Below, piece by piece: positions 25,441-36,079 of a stretch of DNA of 62,407 nucleotides. Positions within the stretch are counted from its first letter, which is position 1. Each line of letters begins with the position of its first letter. Where the stretch lies: NCBI GenBank assembly GCA_015680685.1, contig MNCI01015912.1, positions 8,871-71,277 on the forward strand, given 5' to 3'. Both the position numbers and the translations under genes were made by a program. The stretch comes from Gnetum montanum (taxonomy: Eukaryota > Streptophyta > Gnetopsida > Gnetales > Gnetaceae). The notes beneath the pieces are model-generated. The model saw only the letters and a program-made list of their open reading frames with translations. It searched no databases and was not told the origin of the DNA.

Positions 25441-25544
25441 CTACCATGGTAGGTCCATAGCGGTGTTATGTCTACACTAGCCCAAAACTAGTAACAGAGG
25501 TGTAGAAAGCATGTGGGACTACCCTTGAACATAAAAAGAATGGG

Positions 25545-25571
25545 AGGCCCTCCTTCTAGCACCAAAAAAAC
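25545..25571 (-). other. Primer-binding site of E2
   Basis: On the minus strand TGGTGCTAGAAGGAGGGCC lies seven bases inside the 5' LTR. E3 has the nearly identical TGGCACTAGAAGGAGGGCC in the same place. TGG at the start pairs with the CCA end of a tRNA. I cannot name the tRNA from memory. Confidence 0.75.
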
Positions 25572-27056
25572 TGTAATGATTGAACACATTGATAGATGGA
25601 ACCACCAAGGGATCAATGGACACATAGCCTTAACCTTGCGTTTGCACAAGGTCCTTACTAGAAATGGAGGCAAAGTGCCCTAAATTGTCTTGTCGATCAA
25701 ATAGGAACTTTGCCAATTGCAATTGGGGTGGTGGGTGCAACTGAGAGGTGGCATGGTTAGCCAATGCAAGTGAAAACAATTCAAAACAATGCTAAGTGTC
25801 AAAGTGATTTTTTGTAGTGCTAAGTGTAAAGTGTAGCCATAGAATGGGGGTGAACATATCCAAGGGTTTCGACTAAAATGAGAGTGTAAGACCATGGAGA
25901 CTACTGCCTGAGCATAGTACAACATGATGACATGTGAAAAAGTGTAAAAAAAATGCAAGAAAATGCTGGAAATTGGAGAGAGAAATGGAATAGCACCCCA
26001 AATGGGAGCGTAATTAACTCAAAAATGGTCTTAGAAGGTACACAGTGTACAACAAGAATAGAGGAAGCATATTCAGAGTCTTAGTGATGTTGGGCTATGA
26101 AGTTTGACACTCACTATGATGGACTATGCTTGCTGGGTTGACCACTGTGGTGTATTGTGCAATGTTCTATAGGGCTATAATGGGGCTGCAATGGGCCATG
26201 ATGTGCAACTCTACCGCTCTATTGGTGTGATGTGCTTTGGGTCTCATTCCTCCATGGAGCTAAATTTCCAATGAAAGTGCCAACTACCAACTGCTGAAAA
26301 ATGGAAGCCCCCCCTAAATTATTGGGGCATAGGAGGTATTTATAGGACTATGGCTAATCGAAAATGTGGGTTGGGTGGCACATGGTAGTGTGGTAGGTGG
26401 GACTATGAGAAAATTTTAGAAACTTTTCTAAGTCTAGAGGTGACCAAAAAAAAGTTCAAAATTTTTTCTAACTTAGCTACTATGCTCACCTGGTGTTACA
26501 CATGGGACATGGGATGCTACTTGAGGATAGGGTGTGGCATGGACACTTAGAAGAATTTCGTAAAAATTGCAGTCGTTGTTCTTGCTATGCTAGCTATGCT
26601 TTAGAGCATAGTAGGAGGGGTAGCTTTAGAAGTTAGAAAATCTACCAAATGCCTCTTCCATGTTGAGCTAGCTTGATAGCTTCTTGCTTGACACTTAGGC
26701 AAAACTAGCCACTAAAAAGTGTGCTAAACTGGCTACACTCTAGAGCATAGTAGGAAGAGTGAGAACATAGCAAAACACTTAGAAAAAATTTCATGCAACT
26801 ACTATTGAATCTTAGAAAATCTAGCAAAATAGGCCTTGATGCATACTACACTGGCTACTTTGGGGAGCATAGCACCAACACTTAGACAAATTTGTAGAAA
26901 GTGCCATCATTCTAACACTTAGAAAAAATTTGCAAATCTATTAGTTTGAGCTAACTACACCTAACACTTAGAAAAATTTGGGCAAAGTGCCACCATTTTG
27001 ACACTTAGCCAAATTTGTAGTTGAGATGCCAAGATTCAAAATTTTGTGATGCTTCA
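25572..27056 (-). mobile_element. 5' LTR of E2
   Basis: Starts tgtaatgattgaacac and ends gtgatgcttca. Aligns along its length to 18022-19565, including cattggggcata-type sequence next to the TATA box (gtatttatagg, 26337-26347), the diverged G-box (ggcacatggt), the ctactatgctcacc block and the U3 words built on ctctagagcatag. Followed on the right by the duplicated target GTGTG. Confidence 0.85.
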
Positions 27057-27061
27057 GTGTG

Positions 27062-27860
27062 GTAGGCCCATAGTGCGTAAACTAGCTACTTGTGCCATCG
27101 TCGTTTACTGCTACCAAGCTTCTTCTTTAGAAGGTTGATGATGACTTTGTTTGTAGCCTCTAGTTGGCTATTTGCCTACAGGTCGTATGGTGATGAAAAT
27201 GAATGTTTGAGGTTAGGTGTTCGTAGAAGGCTTTGGTTTCTACATTGCTAAATGGTGGCCCATTGTCCATGACTATAGTCATGGGTAGATTGAATCGGGT
27301 CACTATGTTATCAAGAATAAATTTTCAAACCTATTATGACATCATCTTCCTAAGGGAAATGGCTTCAACCCACTTGGTAAAGTATGCGGTTGCAGTTATG
27401 ATGAAGCTATGTCCTGCAGAAGACTTAGCTATGATAGGTCCTATGATGTCAAACGCCTAATGTTGGAATGACCATGTGATCTATGTAGTTTATAGTTTAG
27501 TGGGTGGCACATGCATTAAGTTGTCATGTTGCTAACACAGATCTTGGAAATGCAATCATGCTCCATGTAAGCCCAATAGTACCCTAAGAATATGATTTTT
27601 GCTACCATTGCCCTGGGTGCAATGTGGCCTCTGCACAATCCCTTGTGAACTTGATGAATGATCCTTTGCACTTCACTATAGCTAATGTAGGTTAGAAATA
27701 TTCATCATAGGATCTATGACACAAGGTGCTATCACCTACAAGGACATACTACCACAACCATTTTCCCACCACATCCTTTTGGGTAGTAGTTAGGTGTTGT
27801 GGAGGTTCACCCTATTGGAGGTACATCTTAATATCAACATACCACTCTTGTGCATGAACT
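27062..27860 (-). pseudogene. Integrase of E1 (right piece)
   Basis: Continues the integrase interrupted by E2. Minus-strand words are FDIIGPIIA near 27435, TIVMDNGP near 27265 and NSQLEAT near 27160, so the three acidic catalytic residues can still be seen. The zinc-binding end lies to the right (about 27540-27620) but is degraded. Stops and shifts are present. Confidence 0.7.
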
Positions 27861-28200
27861 ATGCTTGTCATGGCTATGGATGTGATGCTTGTTGTTTGAG
27901 TAATAGGTTTAGTCTAGTTCATTATTGAAGCAAAGAAGGCATGAAACCTATTGGGTGTTATGCTTAAGGCTAAGGTGGCTATTGCATCAGTAATGACATT
28001 CTTGTTATAGGGAATATATTGGATATTTATATTTGCAAATTGCTTGAGCAAGTGCTTTCCCAAGTCATAGTAAGGTTGTAAATTTTGTTCTTTACAAGTG
28101 TAAACCTCTATAACATAGTTGACAATTAACTTCAAATCACCTCGAACTACTAGGTTTTGGATTCTTAGATTATGGATTGCTAAGATGTCTCTGAGGAGAC
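27861..28200 (-). pseudogene. Archaeal-type RNase H of E1 (left piece)
   Basis: Minus-strand translation includes IQNLVVRGDLKLIVNYV, YIPYNKNVITDAIATLALS and a weak C-terminus. The domain is cut at 28200 by a solo LTR and resumes at 29650. The apparent N-terminal residues of the open frame beyond 28200 come from the LTR, not from the enzyme. Confidence 0.7.
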
Positions 28201-29649
28201 TATAATGATTGAAAACATTGATGGCTAGAATCATTGAGAGGTCAATGAATGCATAGCCTTAACCCCACCTCCACATGAGGGCCTTTCTAGAAATGGAGGT
28301 AGAGCACCCTAAATGGTCTTTTTGATTGAATAGGAACTTTGTCAATTGCAACTAGGGCATTGGGTGCAACTGGTGGTTGGTGTGGTTAGCCAAAATGCAA
28401 ATCTGAGTGACGTGAAATGGTGCTAGGTGTCAAAGTGGTGTTTCACGGTGCTAAGTGTAGAGCATAGCCACAGAATAGGGGTGCATGTAGCCAAGGGTTT
28501 TTATTGAGATGAGAGTGTCAAATCACAGAGACTACCACCCAAGCATAGTACAATGTGATGACATGTAAAAAAGTGCAAAAAGACACAAGAAAAACGCAAT
28601 AAAATGCTAGAAATGAGAGAGAGTAATGAAACACTACCCTAAATGGGAGCATAGTTAACTCCAAAAGGGTCTCAGAAGGTACACATAGAATAATAGATGT
28701 AGTGGGAGCATACTCATAGTCTTGGTGGTGTCAGGTTATAAAGTTTGGTGCTTGCTGTGATGAACCATGCCTGTCAAGTTGGCCACTATAGTGTATCGTG
28801 GGCTATGGTGCCTTGTAAGGCTATGATGGGGCTATGGTGGATCGTAGAATGCAACTCTACCTCTCTAATAGTGCATCTAAGTCTCGTTTACCCAAAGATG
28901 CTTATTGGCAAATGCCAAATGCCAAGTCCTTAAAAATGGTTACATCTTGGGAATGCAAACCATTTGAAAATGCCAAACACCTAGGAATGCCAACCATTTG
29001 GGAATGCCAACTATTAGGGAATGCTAATAGTTAGGGAATGATAATAGTTGGGGAATGCCAACCATTGGGGAATGCTAACATTTAGAGAATGTCAATAGTT
29101 AAAATGTTGGGGGTCTAGGGGTATTTATAGCGCTAGGGTTGGTTCAAAACATAGATCGGGTGCCACGTGGCAATGCAGTAGGTGGGACTACAAGAAAAAT
29201 TTAGAAAATTTTCTAAATGTAATTGCTATGCTTGCTACACTCTAGAGCATAGGTACAATTTGGAACAAATGAAAAGTGCAAGAGAAATACAAATTGCTGA
29301 TCTTGCTTGTTGAAGGAGTGCCGAAGCTGAGGTGAAAATTGATGCTGAGCTTTAGAGGCTTTTGGAGGCTATTAGAGGCTTCTCTGTATTGCTACACTAG
29401 CTACACTCTAGAGTGTAACCCAACACTTAGACAAATTTTGAATTTTATGTCCAACATTGGCTATGCTTGGTACGCTCTAGAGCATAGCAGTGATAGGTAA
29501 AGAAAAACTTATCACAAATTCGGTCTTCTTCCACACTATGCTTGCTACATTCGAGAGCATAGCACCAATAGTTAGAAAATTTTTTCAAGTTTTGACACTT
29601 AGAAAAATTTGTAGTCGCAATGCTAAAGCCTAAAATTGGTGGTGTTTTA
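28201..29649 (-). mobile_element. Solo LTR inside the RNase H of E1
   Basis: Starts tataatgattgaaaac and ends tggtggtgtttta, each end one transition away from the TG...CA consensus. Flanked by a perfect 5-bp duplication, GAGAC (28196-28200 and 29650-29654). Related to the E2 LTRs. A TATA box (gtatttatag, 29121-29130) and G-box gccacgtggc (29162-29171) are kept, and a perfect palindrome tacactctagagtgta is at 29402-29417. No internal sequence is left, as expected after recombination between two LTRs. A block at 28910-29100 repeats gggaatgccaac-type words about 20 bases apart. Confidence 0.88.
29121..29171 (-). promoter_or_regulatory. LTR promoter core: TATA box and G-box (solo LTR)
   Basis: TATA (minus strand CTATAAATAC) and the palindromic G-box gccacgtggc are about 31 bases apart, the same spacing as in E2. 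Confidence 0.6.
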
Positions 29650-30340
29650 GAGACCTTCATACTTTGCTATGTTGTTGGTGCAAGGAAATGTGACTCCTCA
29701 GATGGAAATGTGATGACTATGGTGGCACTACCCCCTTGTGAGGTTGAAGCACCATCAAAGTGTAGAACTACCTCAAAGTTTGTAGGCACTTGGCTTATGC
29801 TATTAACATTCTCAACTAGAAAATTTTGGATGTACTCTCACTTGGTCATCTATTGGTGAAGCTATCAGTTGTGTGACTATTACTTGACCTTTACTAGATG
29901 CTAGTGCTATGTAGTGTAGGTCAAACTCTATAATTATTGCTTTCCATCTTGCAATTTGACTACTTTCATAGATGTTTGTGGTACTAGCTCAGCGTATGTT
30001 GTTTTTGTAGATGATGTTAACTTGACTACGAAAAAGATAATGTCTCCACTTCTTAAGTGTGAAGACTATGACAAGGTAGTTCTTCTTCACATCATTGTAT
30101 TTTGCTTCATAGGCCACTAGCACATAGCTTAGATAGTAAATAGGAACCTCTAAGCCACCATCTTTCTTTTGGCAAAGAAAATAAGTGATAGATACATCTG
30201 AGGTTATACGGTAGATGTAAAAATATTTATCTCCTTGTGGAGGGTAAACTATTGGGAGTTGAGCTAGCTACTTCTTGAGGTTGTCAAATTCTTGTTGGCA
30301 TTGAGCTATCCACTCAAAGTGGATCACCTTTTTGAGTAGA
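29650..30340 (-). pseudogene. RNase H domains of E1 (right piece)
   Basis: Directly after the solo LTR the minus strand continues with TFPCTNNIAKYEGL, which joins in frame to the sequence left of the LTR once one GAGAC copy is removed. To the right come the start of the second RNase H (about 29880) and then the gypsy-type RNase H (about 30050-30340), recognisable by its parallel with E3 but broken by stops. Confidence 0.65.
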
Positions 30341-31110
30341 TGTTGCATGGCTGCAACTTATTAGTTAACCTTGTGATAAACCTATGAATGAATTGAAATC
30401 TACCTTGTAACCCGTGTATTTCCTTAAGGTTTGCCAGTGGTGCTAAGTTGATGATATATGATTTCCTCTAATACTATAAAGCCTAACATGCAACTGATCT
30501 TGATCCCAAAGATACTTTTTGGGGTTTAGCCTAAGTTCATGTCTAAGGCAATGTTTGAGTACACAATCTAAGTCATTTGTGTGGTTGTGAGCCATGTTGG
30601 GCTTAACTACTATGTTGTTGTTGTAGTCATTGAGCAAGTTTAGCAAATAATTACTAAATATATTCATCATTGTGCATTGGTAGGTTACTCCTATGTTCTT
30701 TAGTCTAAAAGGAATCATTGTGTAACAAAATGTATCCTAAGGGACCATAAATGTTATGCTAAGTTGGTGCTCTAGGTTGATCCAAATCTAGTTGTAACCA
30801 AAGAACTTATCCATGAAGGACAATAAGGCATGACCATCCATAGTATTAATGAGTTGGTCAATACTAGGCAATGGAAAATCATCATTAATTGTTGACTTAT
30901 TCAAGTCTTAGAAGTCTATGTAAATGTGTATACTTTCATTTTTCTTAAGGAGAAATACAATGTTGGAAACCCAGTTTGCATAGTCAACTGCTTGGACAAA
31001 ACTAGCATTGTAAAGCTTGGTGATTTCATCGTGAATTGCTAATGCCACCTTAGGTTTAACTGTATAGGCTTTCTGTTTGATTGGTTTTATGTGAGGATCA
31101 AGGATAATGT
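30341..31110 (-). pseudogene. Reverse transcriptase remnant of E1
   Basis: The minus-strand frame at 30443-30718 begins IPFRLKN and holds NDYNNNIVV, where the catalytic YVDD box has lost both Asp residues. The fingers region (SNIV.F.KKN-type) lies near 30940-30980 and the SFMD-type sequence near 30830. Clearly inactive. Confidence 0.7.
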
Positions 31111-31490
31111 TATGTTATACTATGCAAGGTTCTAGGCCTAGCATGTCCTCATAGGACCATGGAAATGCCTTCATGTTATCATTGAGGACTTTGATGATGC
31201 TTTGTATGAGTTGAGGCTCTAACAAGGAACTAAGTTTTAGTATCTTCACCTCACCTCTACATGTTATTATAGGGACTTCAATAAGGGAATCGTTGGTTAC
31301 ATCACCTACCTCTAGATCTAGAGCTCTGACAAGATGGTCTGGCCAATCCAATGATGCCTCTAAGGATGCTACATATGTGTCATAGGCTATGGACTCAAAG
31401 TCTAGGCATTCCATGTTAATACATCATGTGGAATTACCATAAGGTCCAGTCAAGACCAAGGGTGAATGAAGATGCTTGTATGTGCTCATG
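31111..31490 (-). pseudogene. N-terminal part of pol, E1
   Basis: The ORF at 31115-31414 (99 codons) aligns with E0's 6570-6887 and E3's 44230-44652: WPDHLVRALDLEVGDVT, EVPIITCRGE, LKLSSLLE, and a C-terminal FPWSYEDMLGL. A possible upstream start codon lies near 31490 (atgagcacatac on the minus strand). Function of this segment unknown. Confidence 0.65.
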
Positions 31491-32170
31491 TTGTAATTCT
31501 ACCAAGAATCCTACAAAATAATGAAAGAATGTCAAGCCATACCTATCTTAATAAAGTACAGTGCATAAGATAAGCAATGCTATATGAAAATTCACCTACT
31601 TGTGTGATTGTGGGATTAGGTAAGTGTGGGAACTAGTTTTTGGCCTTAGTAGGCCATAGGATTGATAGTTTAAGGTTGTAGTAGACCATGAATTATGTGA
31701 AGTGCATTAGTTTAGATAAGGCTAGGAAGATTTGGAATGTGGGATTATGCTAGGCATTTGCTAGGCAACTAGAAAAATGCAAAAAAATTTCCAAGTCTAG
31801 GAACATTAAAAAAGTTAGAAAATTTTTGTAACTATGGCTACTATGTTCATCCCACATTACACATAGGACATGGGATGCTGCCCAAGTAATTGATGTGTCA
31901 ATCACCCTAGAGGATATAAATATGCATTTTCACCATGATTAACCTATCATTTTCAAAAGTAAAAACAAGAAGTCACCAAGTGTAGCATGACCAATGCAAG
32001 GAGAGTTAGAGTGTAGTGACAAAAGTGAAGAGAAAGAGTATAGCCACCAACCATGATGTGCCATAGTGAACACCAGCACCCCAATCTTGCCAATGTGAAT
32101 GAGGGAGAACACACATTAAGATGCCTTCCTAGGACATGCATAGAGGAGTGGAGGGATATGTCATCAGCTA
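31491..32170 (+). promoter_or_regulatory. Divergent spacer between pol and antisense gene of E1, with LTR-like fragment
   Basis: Two or three hairpin repeats (for example ggccttagtaggccat near 31643) lie at 31610-31720. At about 31775-31885 the sequence resembles the LTR stretch next to the TATA box in E2 (words actatggctactatg and aggacatgggatgct). A plus-strand TATA box tataaata is at 31914-31921. A possible leader exon would run from about 31945 to a donor-like ctag|gtaggg near 32172. This would start the antisense gene. All transcription calls are inferred. Confidence 0.4.
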
Positions 32171-33564
32171 GGTAGGGTGCTACACTTTGCCCTTATGATT
32201 TCGTTTTTTTCTTTTTTCACATTGCTTTCATGGGGTTTTGGGTTTTAGGGGTAGCCTACCTTGGACAAAGATCACCACCACCAAGAGAAGGGAGTGCATG
32301 TATATGATGAGTTTTGTGGATTTCTTGTTTTTGGGAAACATGTAGTGAGGGTTTGTATCATTTTGGGGTTTTCTACAGATGGTGAGGGGTGAGGGTTTCC
32401 TATGTATCACATAGGACATGGGACATGGAAAAATGATTTTATATTTTTTACGTTCTTTTGGCCATGACAAAGATGGCTGTAGCCTAGGATGAGAAATGAA
32501 GACCAATGGCAGACCTAGGGTCGAGAGTTTACTTCTACTCTCAATGGTTATGTGGGTAAGCGTAACACACGAGTGATGTATTGCAAGAGGTGGGGGCATG
32601 TGGGAAGGCTACAAGGCATGAGAATGCAAAGCATGGTAGAAAGGATTAAGTGTTGTTGAGCACCAAAGCATAATAGAGTGGGGAGGGCAACTATAGGGAT
32701 CACGACTATGTCACTCCTAGTACATGTAATGTACAACTTACCTTGTTTTGTGCTTAGATTTTTTTACATCTTAGTGCCTCGCTCTATTGCTACACTTTAA
32801 GAAGTTAGCAAATTTTCTAAACTTTCCTATTTGCAGGCTATACTCCCAAGAGCGTAACCATAGTTAGAAATTTTTGAAATTGTTGGAGGTTACACTCTCT
32901 AGGGAGCATAACCAATAGTTGCCAATATTTTGAAATTTTTGAGGTTTATGCTTTGTGGGAAGTGTAACCAACAGTTAGCAATTTTTTGGAATTTGTAAGG
33001 GTTACACTCTACGGGGAGCATAACCAACTGTTAACAATGTTTTTGAAATTTTTGAGGGTTATAATTTATGGGCAAAATAATCAACAATTAGAAATTTTTT
33101 TTGGTATTTTTCAAGGTTATGCTTTGCAAGGACCATAACCAATAGTTAGGAAATATAGGATGTTGAAAAGGGTTATGCTCTAGAAGGAGTGTAACCAATA
33201 GTTAGAAATTTTTTTTTGCCAAAAACTACATAGGCTATGGTCTAGGAGAATGTAGCTGAGAGTTAGAAGTTTTTTTTGATTGATTGGCTACACTATCCAA
33301 AGTTATTGAGTGTGAGAATATAATGTTAAACATGAAAAATGCAAGCTACAAATGTGAAACGAGGATGTTAGTGTTATGCCCGATTGTGAACTAGATGCGT
33401 CAAATGGGTATGCTGATGTCTATTTCCCATGGGGTTCATGGGGGAGGCTAAGGGTTGTCTAGTCATGCTATTTAACTTTTGGTAATGTAGTATGCATAAT
33501 CTTAATGTGTTTTTTGTATGCCCCTAATGCTAGCTTTTCTCTATTGTTATTGTTGTGGCTATAG
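32171..33564 (+). other. Putative intron 1 of antisense gene, copy 2
   Basis: No supported coding. Contains the motif array at 32780-33300 and ends in ttattgttgtggctatag before the first conserved coding exon. Confidence 0.4.
32780..33300. repeat. Degenerate tandem array of palindromic motif (~55-65 bp period) in E1 spacer
   Basis: About eight units. Each has an inverted repeat with arms ggttacactc / gagcataacc (for example 32888-32913, 33000-33025, 33171-33196), followed by aatagttagaaattttt. The core, tatgctctaga or acactctag with its complement, is the same word as the U3 palindromes of LTR 14582-15767 (15413-15430), the 3' LTR of the same element. Confidence 0.7.
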
Positions 33565-36079
33565 GGTATTGTTGAAGCCCATCCTCATTTTGGTGGAGCT
33601 AGTGGATATCCTCTATTATATAAGTGAACTTGTACTGAATGTACCTACACCAAACATGCATGGGTCAATAGGAAATGTGGTTCAGATCAGAAGCATGTGA
33701 GTTCATAGAATTCTTACTTTGATACTTCAATGTAATAATGTGGTCACACTTGGCAATGGAAGTAGCTAATGTCATGATGGAGACATTATTGCCTAGGGCA
33801 AATCAGGGTATCCTAAGATTCATGTTCAATGAGCCTACTTCTAGTGATGGAGTAGGGAGTTCAGGCTGGGGCCCCAAGGGCATTAATTCTTTATCCAAGA
33901 TCTAGTAGATGCTAGAGTTCTAGTGCTATAGCAAGAGAAACACCTTATTTGTTGCTTAATGAGTGCTCAATCTATTTTAAAACCTACCTGGGATGGTGTA
34001 CTATGTCAAAGGGTGAGTTCTTTTATAATTTTGGCAATACCCATTTCATTATAACTCATATGAGGATGCTAATTGCTTAAACCTATTGCCAGATTTACTG
34101 TTGATGCACTTGGCCTTCATGATGAGGAGGAAGCCTTGAACTTGACCTGCATTGCCTTGTAGGGATTCTCATCCTTTGAGAATGTCTATGTGGTGGTGAT
34201 TGGAAAAATTGGGTCTAAGCTGGTAGAATACCCTTGTCGATATCCTAAAGCCTATGAGAGGTTTTAGACCTATGGATGGTTAGATGCTAAATGGATGAGT
34301 GGTGTACCCAGCGTGGAAGAGGTCTCAACCCCACTATTGTCATCTTGCACACCATTCATGTCATGTAAGTAGTTCATTTTTTATGCTCTTATGCATTTTT
34401 TGCTTTGCTTTTCTCAAGATGCTCACTTTGCTTTTGCCTATTGTAGCTATGGTCACTTTAGAAGAGGTTATAGTGATTACGATAGGCCACAATAAGGCCA
34501 CCCTCGTTATGAAGTAAGGTGATGTTGAGGGTACACAACGTTGGCTATGCCATAAGATCCTAGAGGAGCTAACTAGCAAGCTTTAACAAGTTGGGCTAAA
34601 TGGCCTTTTCATGGCCCTTAGCTTGGGAATCTTGGTGGTTGAAATGGTTATGATCATCGACTCCTTTAGTGAGAGTGCCAATCATTTTATTACATAGGCC
34701 TGTGGCATGTGGGTGATTCTTGACCTCACAAATGACTTCTTTACAAACCTATTTAGCCTCTCCTCTAAGGCCCCACCAATTGCTAAGAAATTTGACAAAG
34801 ATGTGGATCACAAAGGGGACATTGAGGAGTGGCTAGAAACTTCTACATCTTGCAAAGGCATACTCATCAAGGAAGTGAGATTACTTGTGGTCCAACAACT
34901 CTACCCACTCTTTCATGCTTGTGCATTCCCAAAGTTTCTCTTCCAAGGAAAACGTCTCAATGTGGAGAAGGCTTGGATGATGATGAACATGTTAGAAAAA
35001 GGCACATGAAGTAAGGCCACAATAAGGCCACCCTCATTATGAAGTAAGGTGATGTTGAGGGTATACAACGTTGGCTATGCCATAAGACCCTAGAGGAGCT
35101 AACTAGCAAGCTTTAACAAGTTGGGCTAAATGGACTTTTCATGGCCCTTAGCTTGGGAATCTTGGTGGTTGAAATGGTTATGATCATCGACTCCTTTAGT
35201 GAGAGTGCCAATCATTTTATTACATAGGCTTGTGGCATGTGGGTGATTCTTGACCTCACAAATGACTTCTTTACAAACCTATTTAGCCTCTCCTCTAAGG
35301 CCCCACAAATTGCTAAGAAATTTGACAAACATGTGGACCACAAAGGGGACATTTGGGAGTGGCTAGACACTTCTACGTCTTGCAAAGGCATACTCATCAA
35401 GGAAGTGAGATTACTTGTGGTCCAACAACTCTACCCACTATTTCATGCTTGTGCATTCCCAAAGTTTCTCTTCCAAGGAAAACGTCTCAATGTGGAGAAG
35501 GCTTGGATGATGATGGACATGTTAGAAAAAGGCACATGATACAACTAAGCTTCCTACCTTGCTAATAGCCTGCATGCCAAAATCATCAGGTTGTGTCACA
35601 ACCTTCATGTGAGGTCACATGTACACTTCACATTCTTCGTAGGATGCCTACAAAGGTTCATGGAGTTCTTCGTGGTTTGGAAGGATGGGTGATGGGTGTT
35701 GTAGGACCACAACCATCTCTCCAGGTAATGGATCCAATACTTTTTCACTACCACATGATCGCAAGATCTCCTAGAGGAAATTGGAAAGTCATTTTCTATA
35801 ATGACTAGAGGCCAATTAGGATGATCTCATCACTCATGTGATAATACAGGTGAGGCCCCACTAGCTATCATTAGGAATGAAGCTAGAGGGGTGTGACTCA
35901 TTACTAAGGTAGTGGAATTGTCTAGGACAAAAATTAAGAAGTCACATCCCGTAAAGAAGCTTATACATGAGGTGGAGAAGAGTGGCAAGAAAATCCATTT
36001 ACGGTTTTATGATTTACATTTAAGAATTGCATGTGAGTATAAGTTAGTGGATGCCGCTATACTATGTTATGCTAATTGG
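33565..36079 (+). pseudogene. Antisense extra gene, copy 2 (E1), with internal duplication, cut by E4
   Basis: First coding exon starts at 33565 after ctatag: LLKPILILVELVDILYY matches E3's KPSLMVVELVGVLTW. An equivalent of E3 exon C runs about 34075-34360, followed by an intron ending ttgcctattgtag near 34444 and an exon beginning VTLEEVIVI (E3: PEEVTVIMG). The frames at 34707 and 35237 give FTNLFSLSSKAP, EEWLETSTSCKG and PLFHACAFPKFLFQGKRLNVE, aligned with E3's EEWLGVPRGCKG and PLLWAQAFSKSLSQGRNLKIE. A Lys-rich part (35912-36079) ends at the E4 LTR. A 530-bp tandem duplication and stops make it non-functional. Confidence 0.7.
34484..35543 (+). repeat. 530-bp tandem duplication inside antisense gene copy 2
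   Basis: Bases 34484-35013 and 35014-35543 are direct copies offset by exactly 530 bases, differing by only a few per cent (for example ccaccctcgttatg versus ccaccctcattatg). It duplicates most of the EEWLET..NVEKAW exon, so both copies give nearly identical 100-codon frames. The offset is not a multiple of three. Confidence 0.9.

Larger units (their letters stand above)
18022..27056 (-). mobile_element. Element E2, gag-protease-only Tat-like element, complete with both LTRs
   Basis: Two LTRs in direct orientation (18022-19565 and 25572-27056) flank about 6.0 kb. A perfect 5-bp target duplication, GTGTG, lies on each side. The inside carries a polypurine tract next to the left LTR, a primer-binding site next to the right LTR, and gag and protease remnants on the minus strand. 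It has no RT, RNase H or integrase and no antisense gene. It was therefore probably non-autonomous and relied on relatives. The LTRs differ by roughly a fifth of positions by eye, so it is old. Confidence 0.85.
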
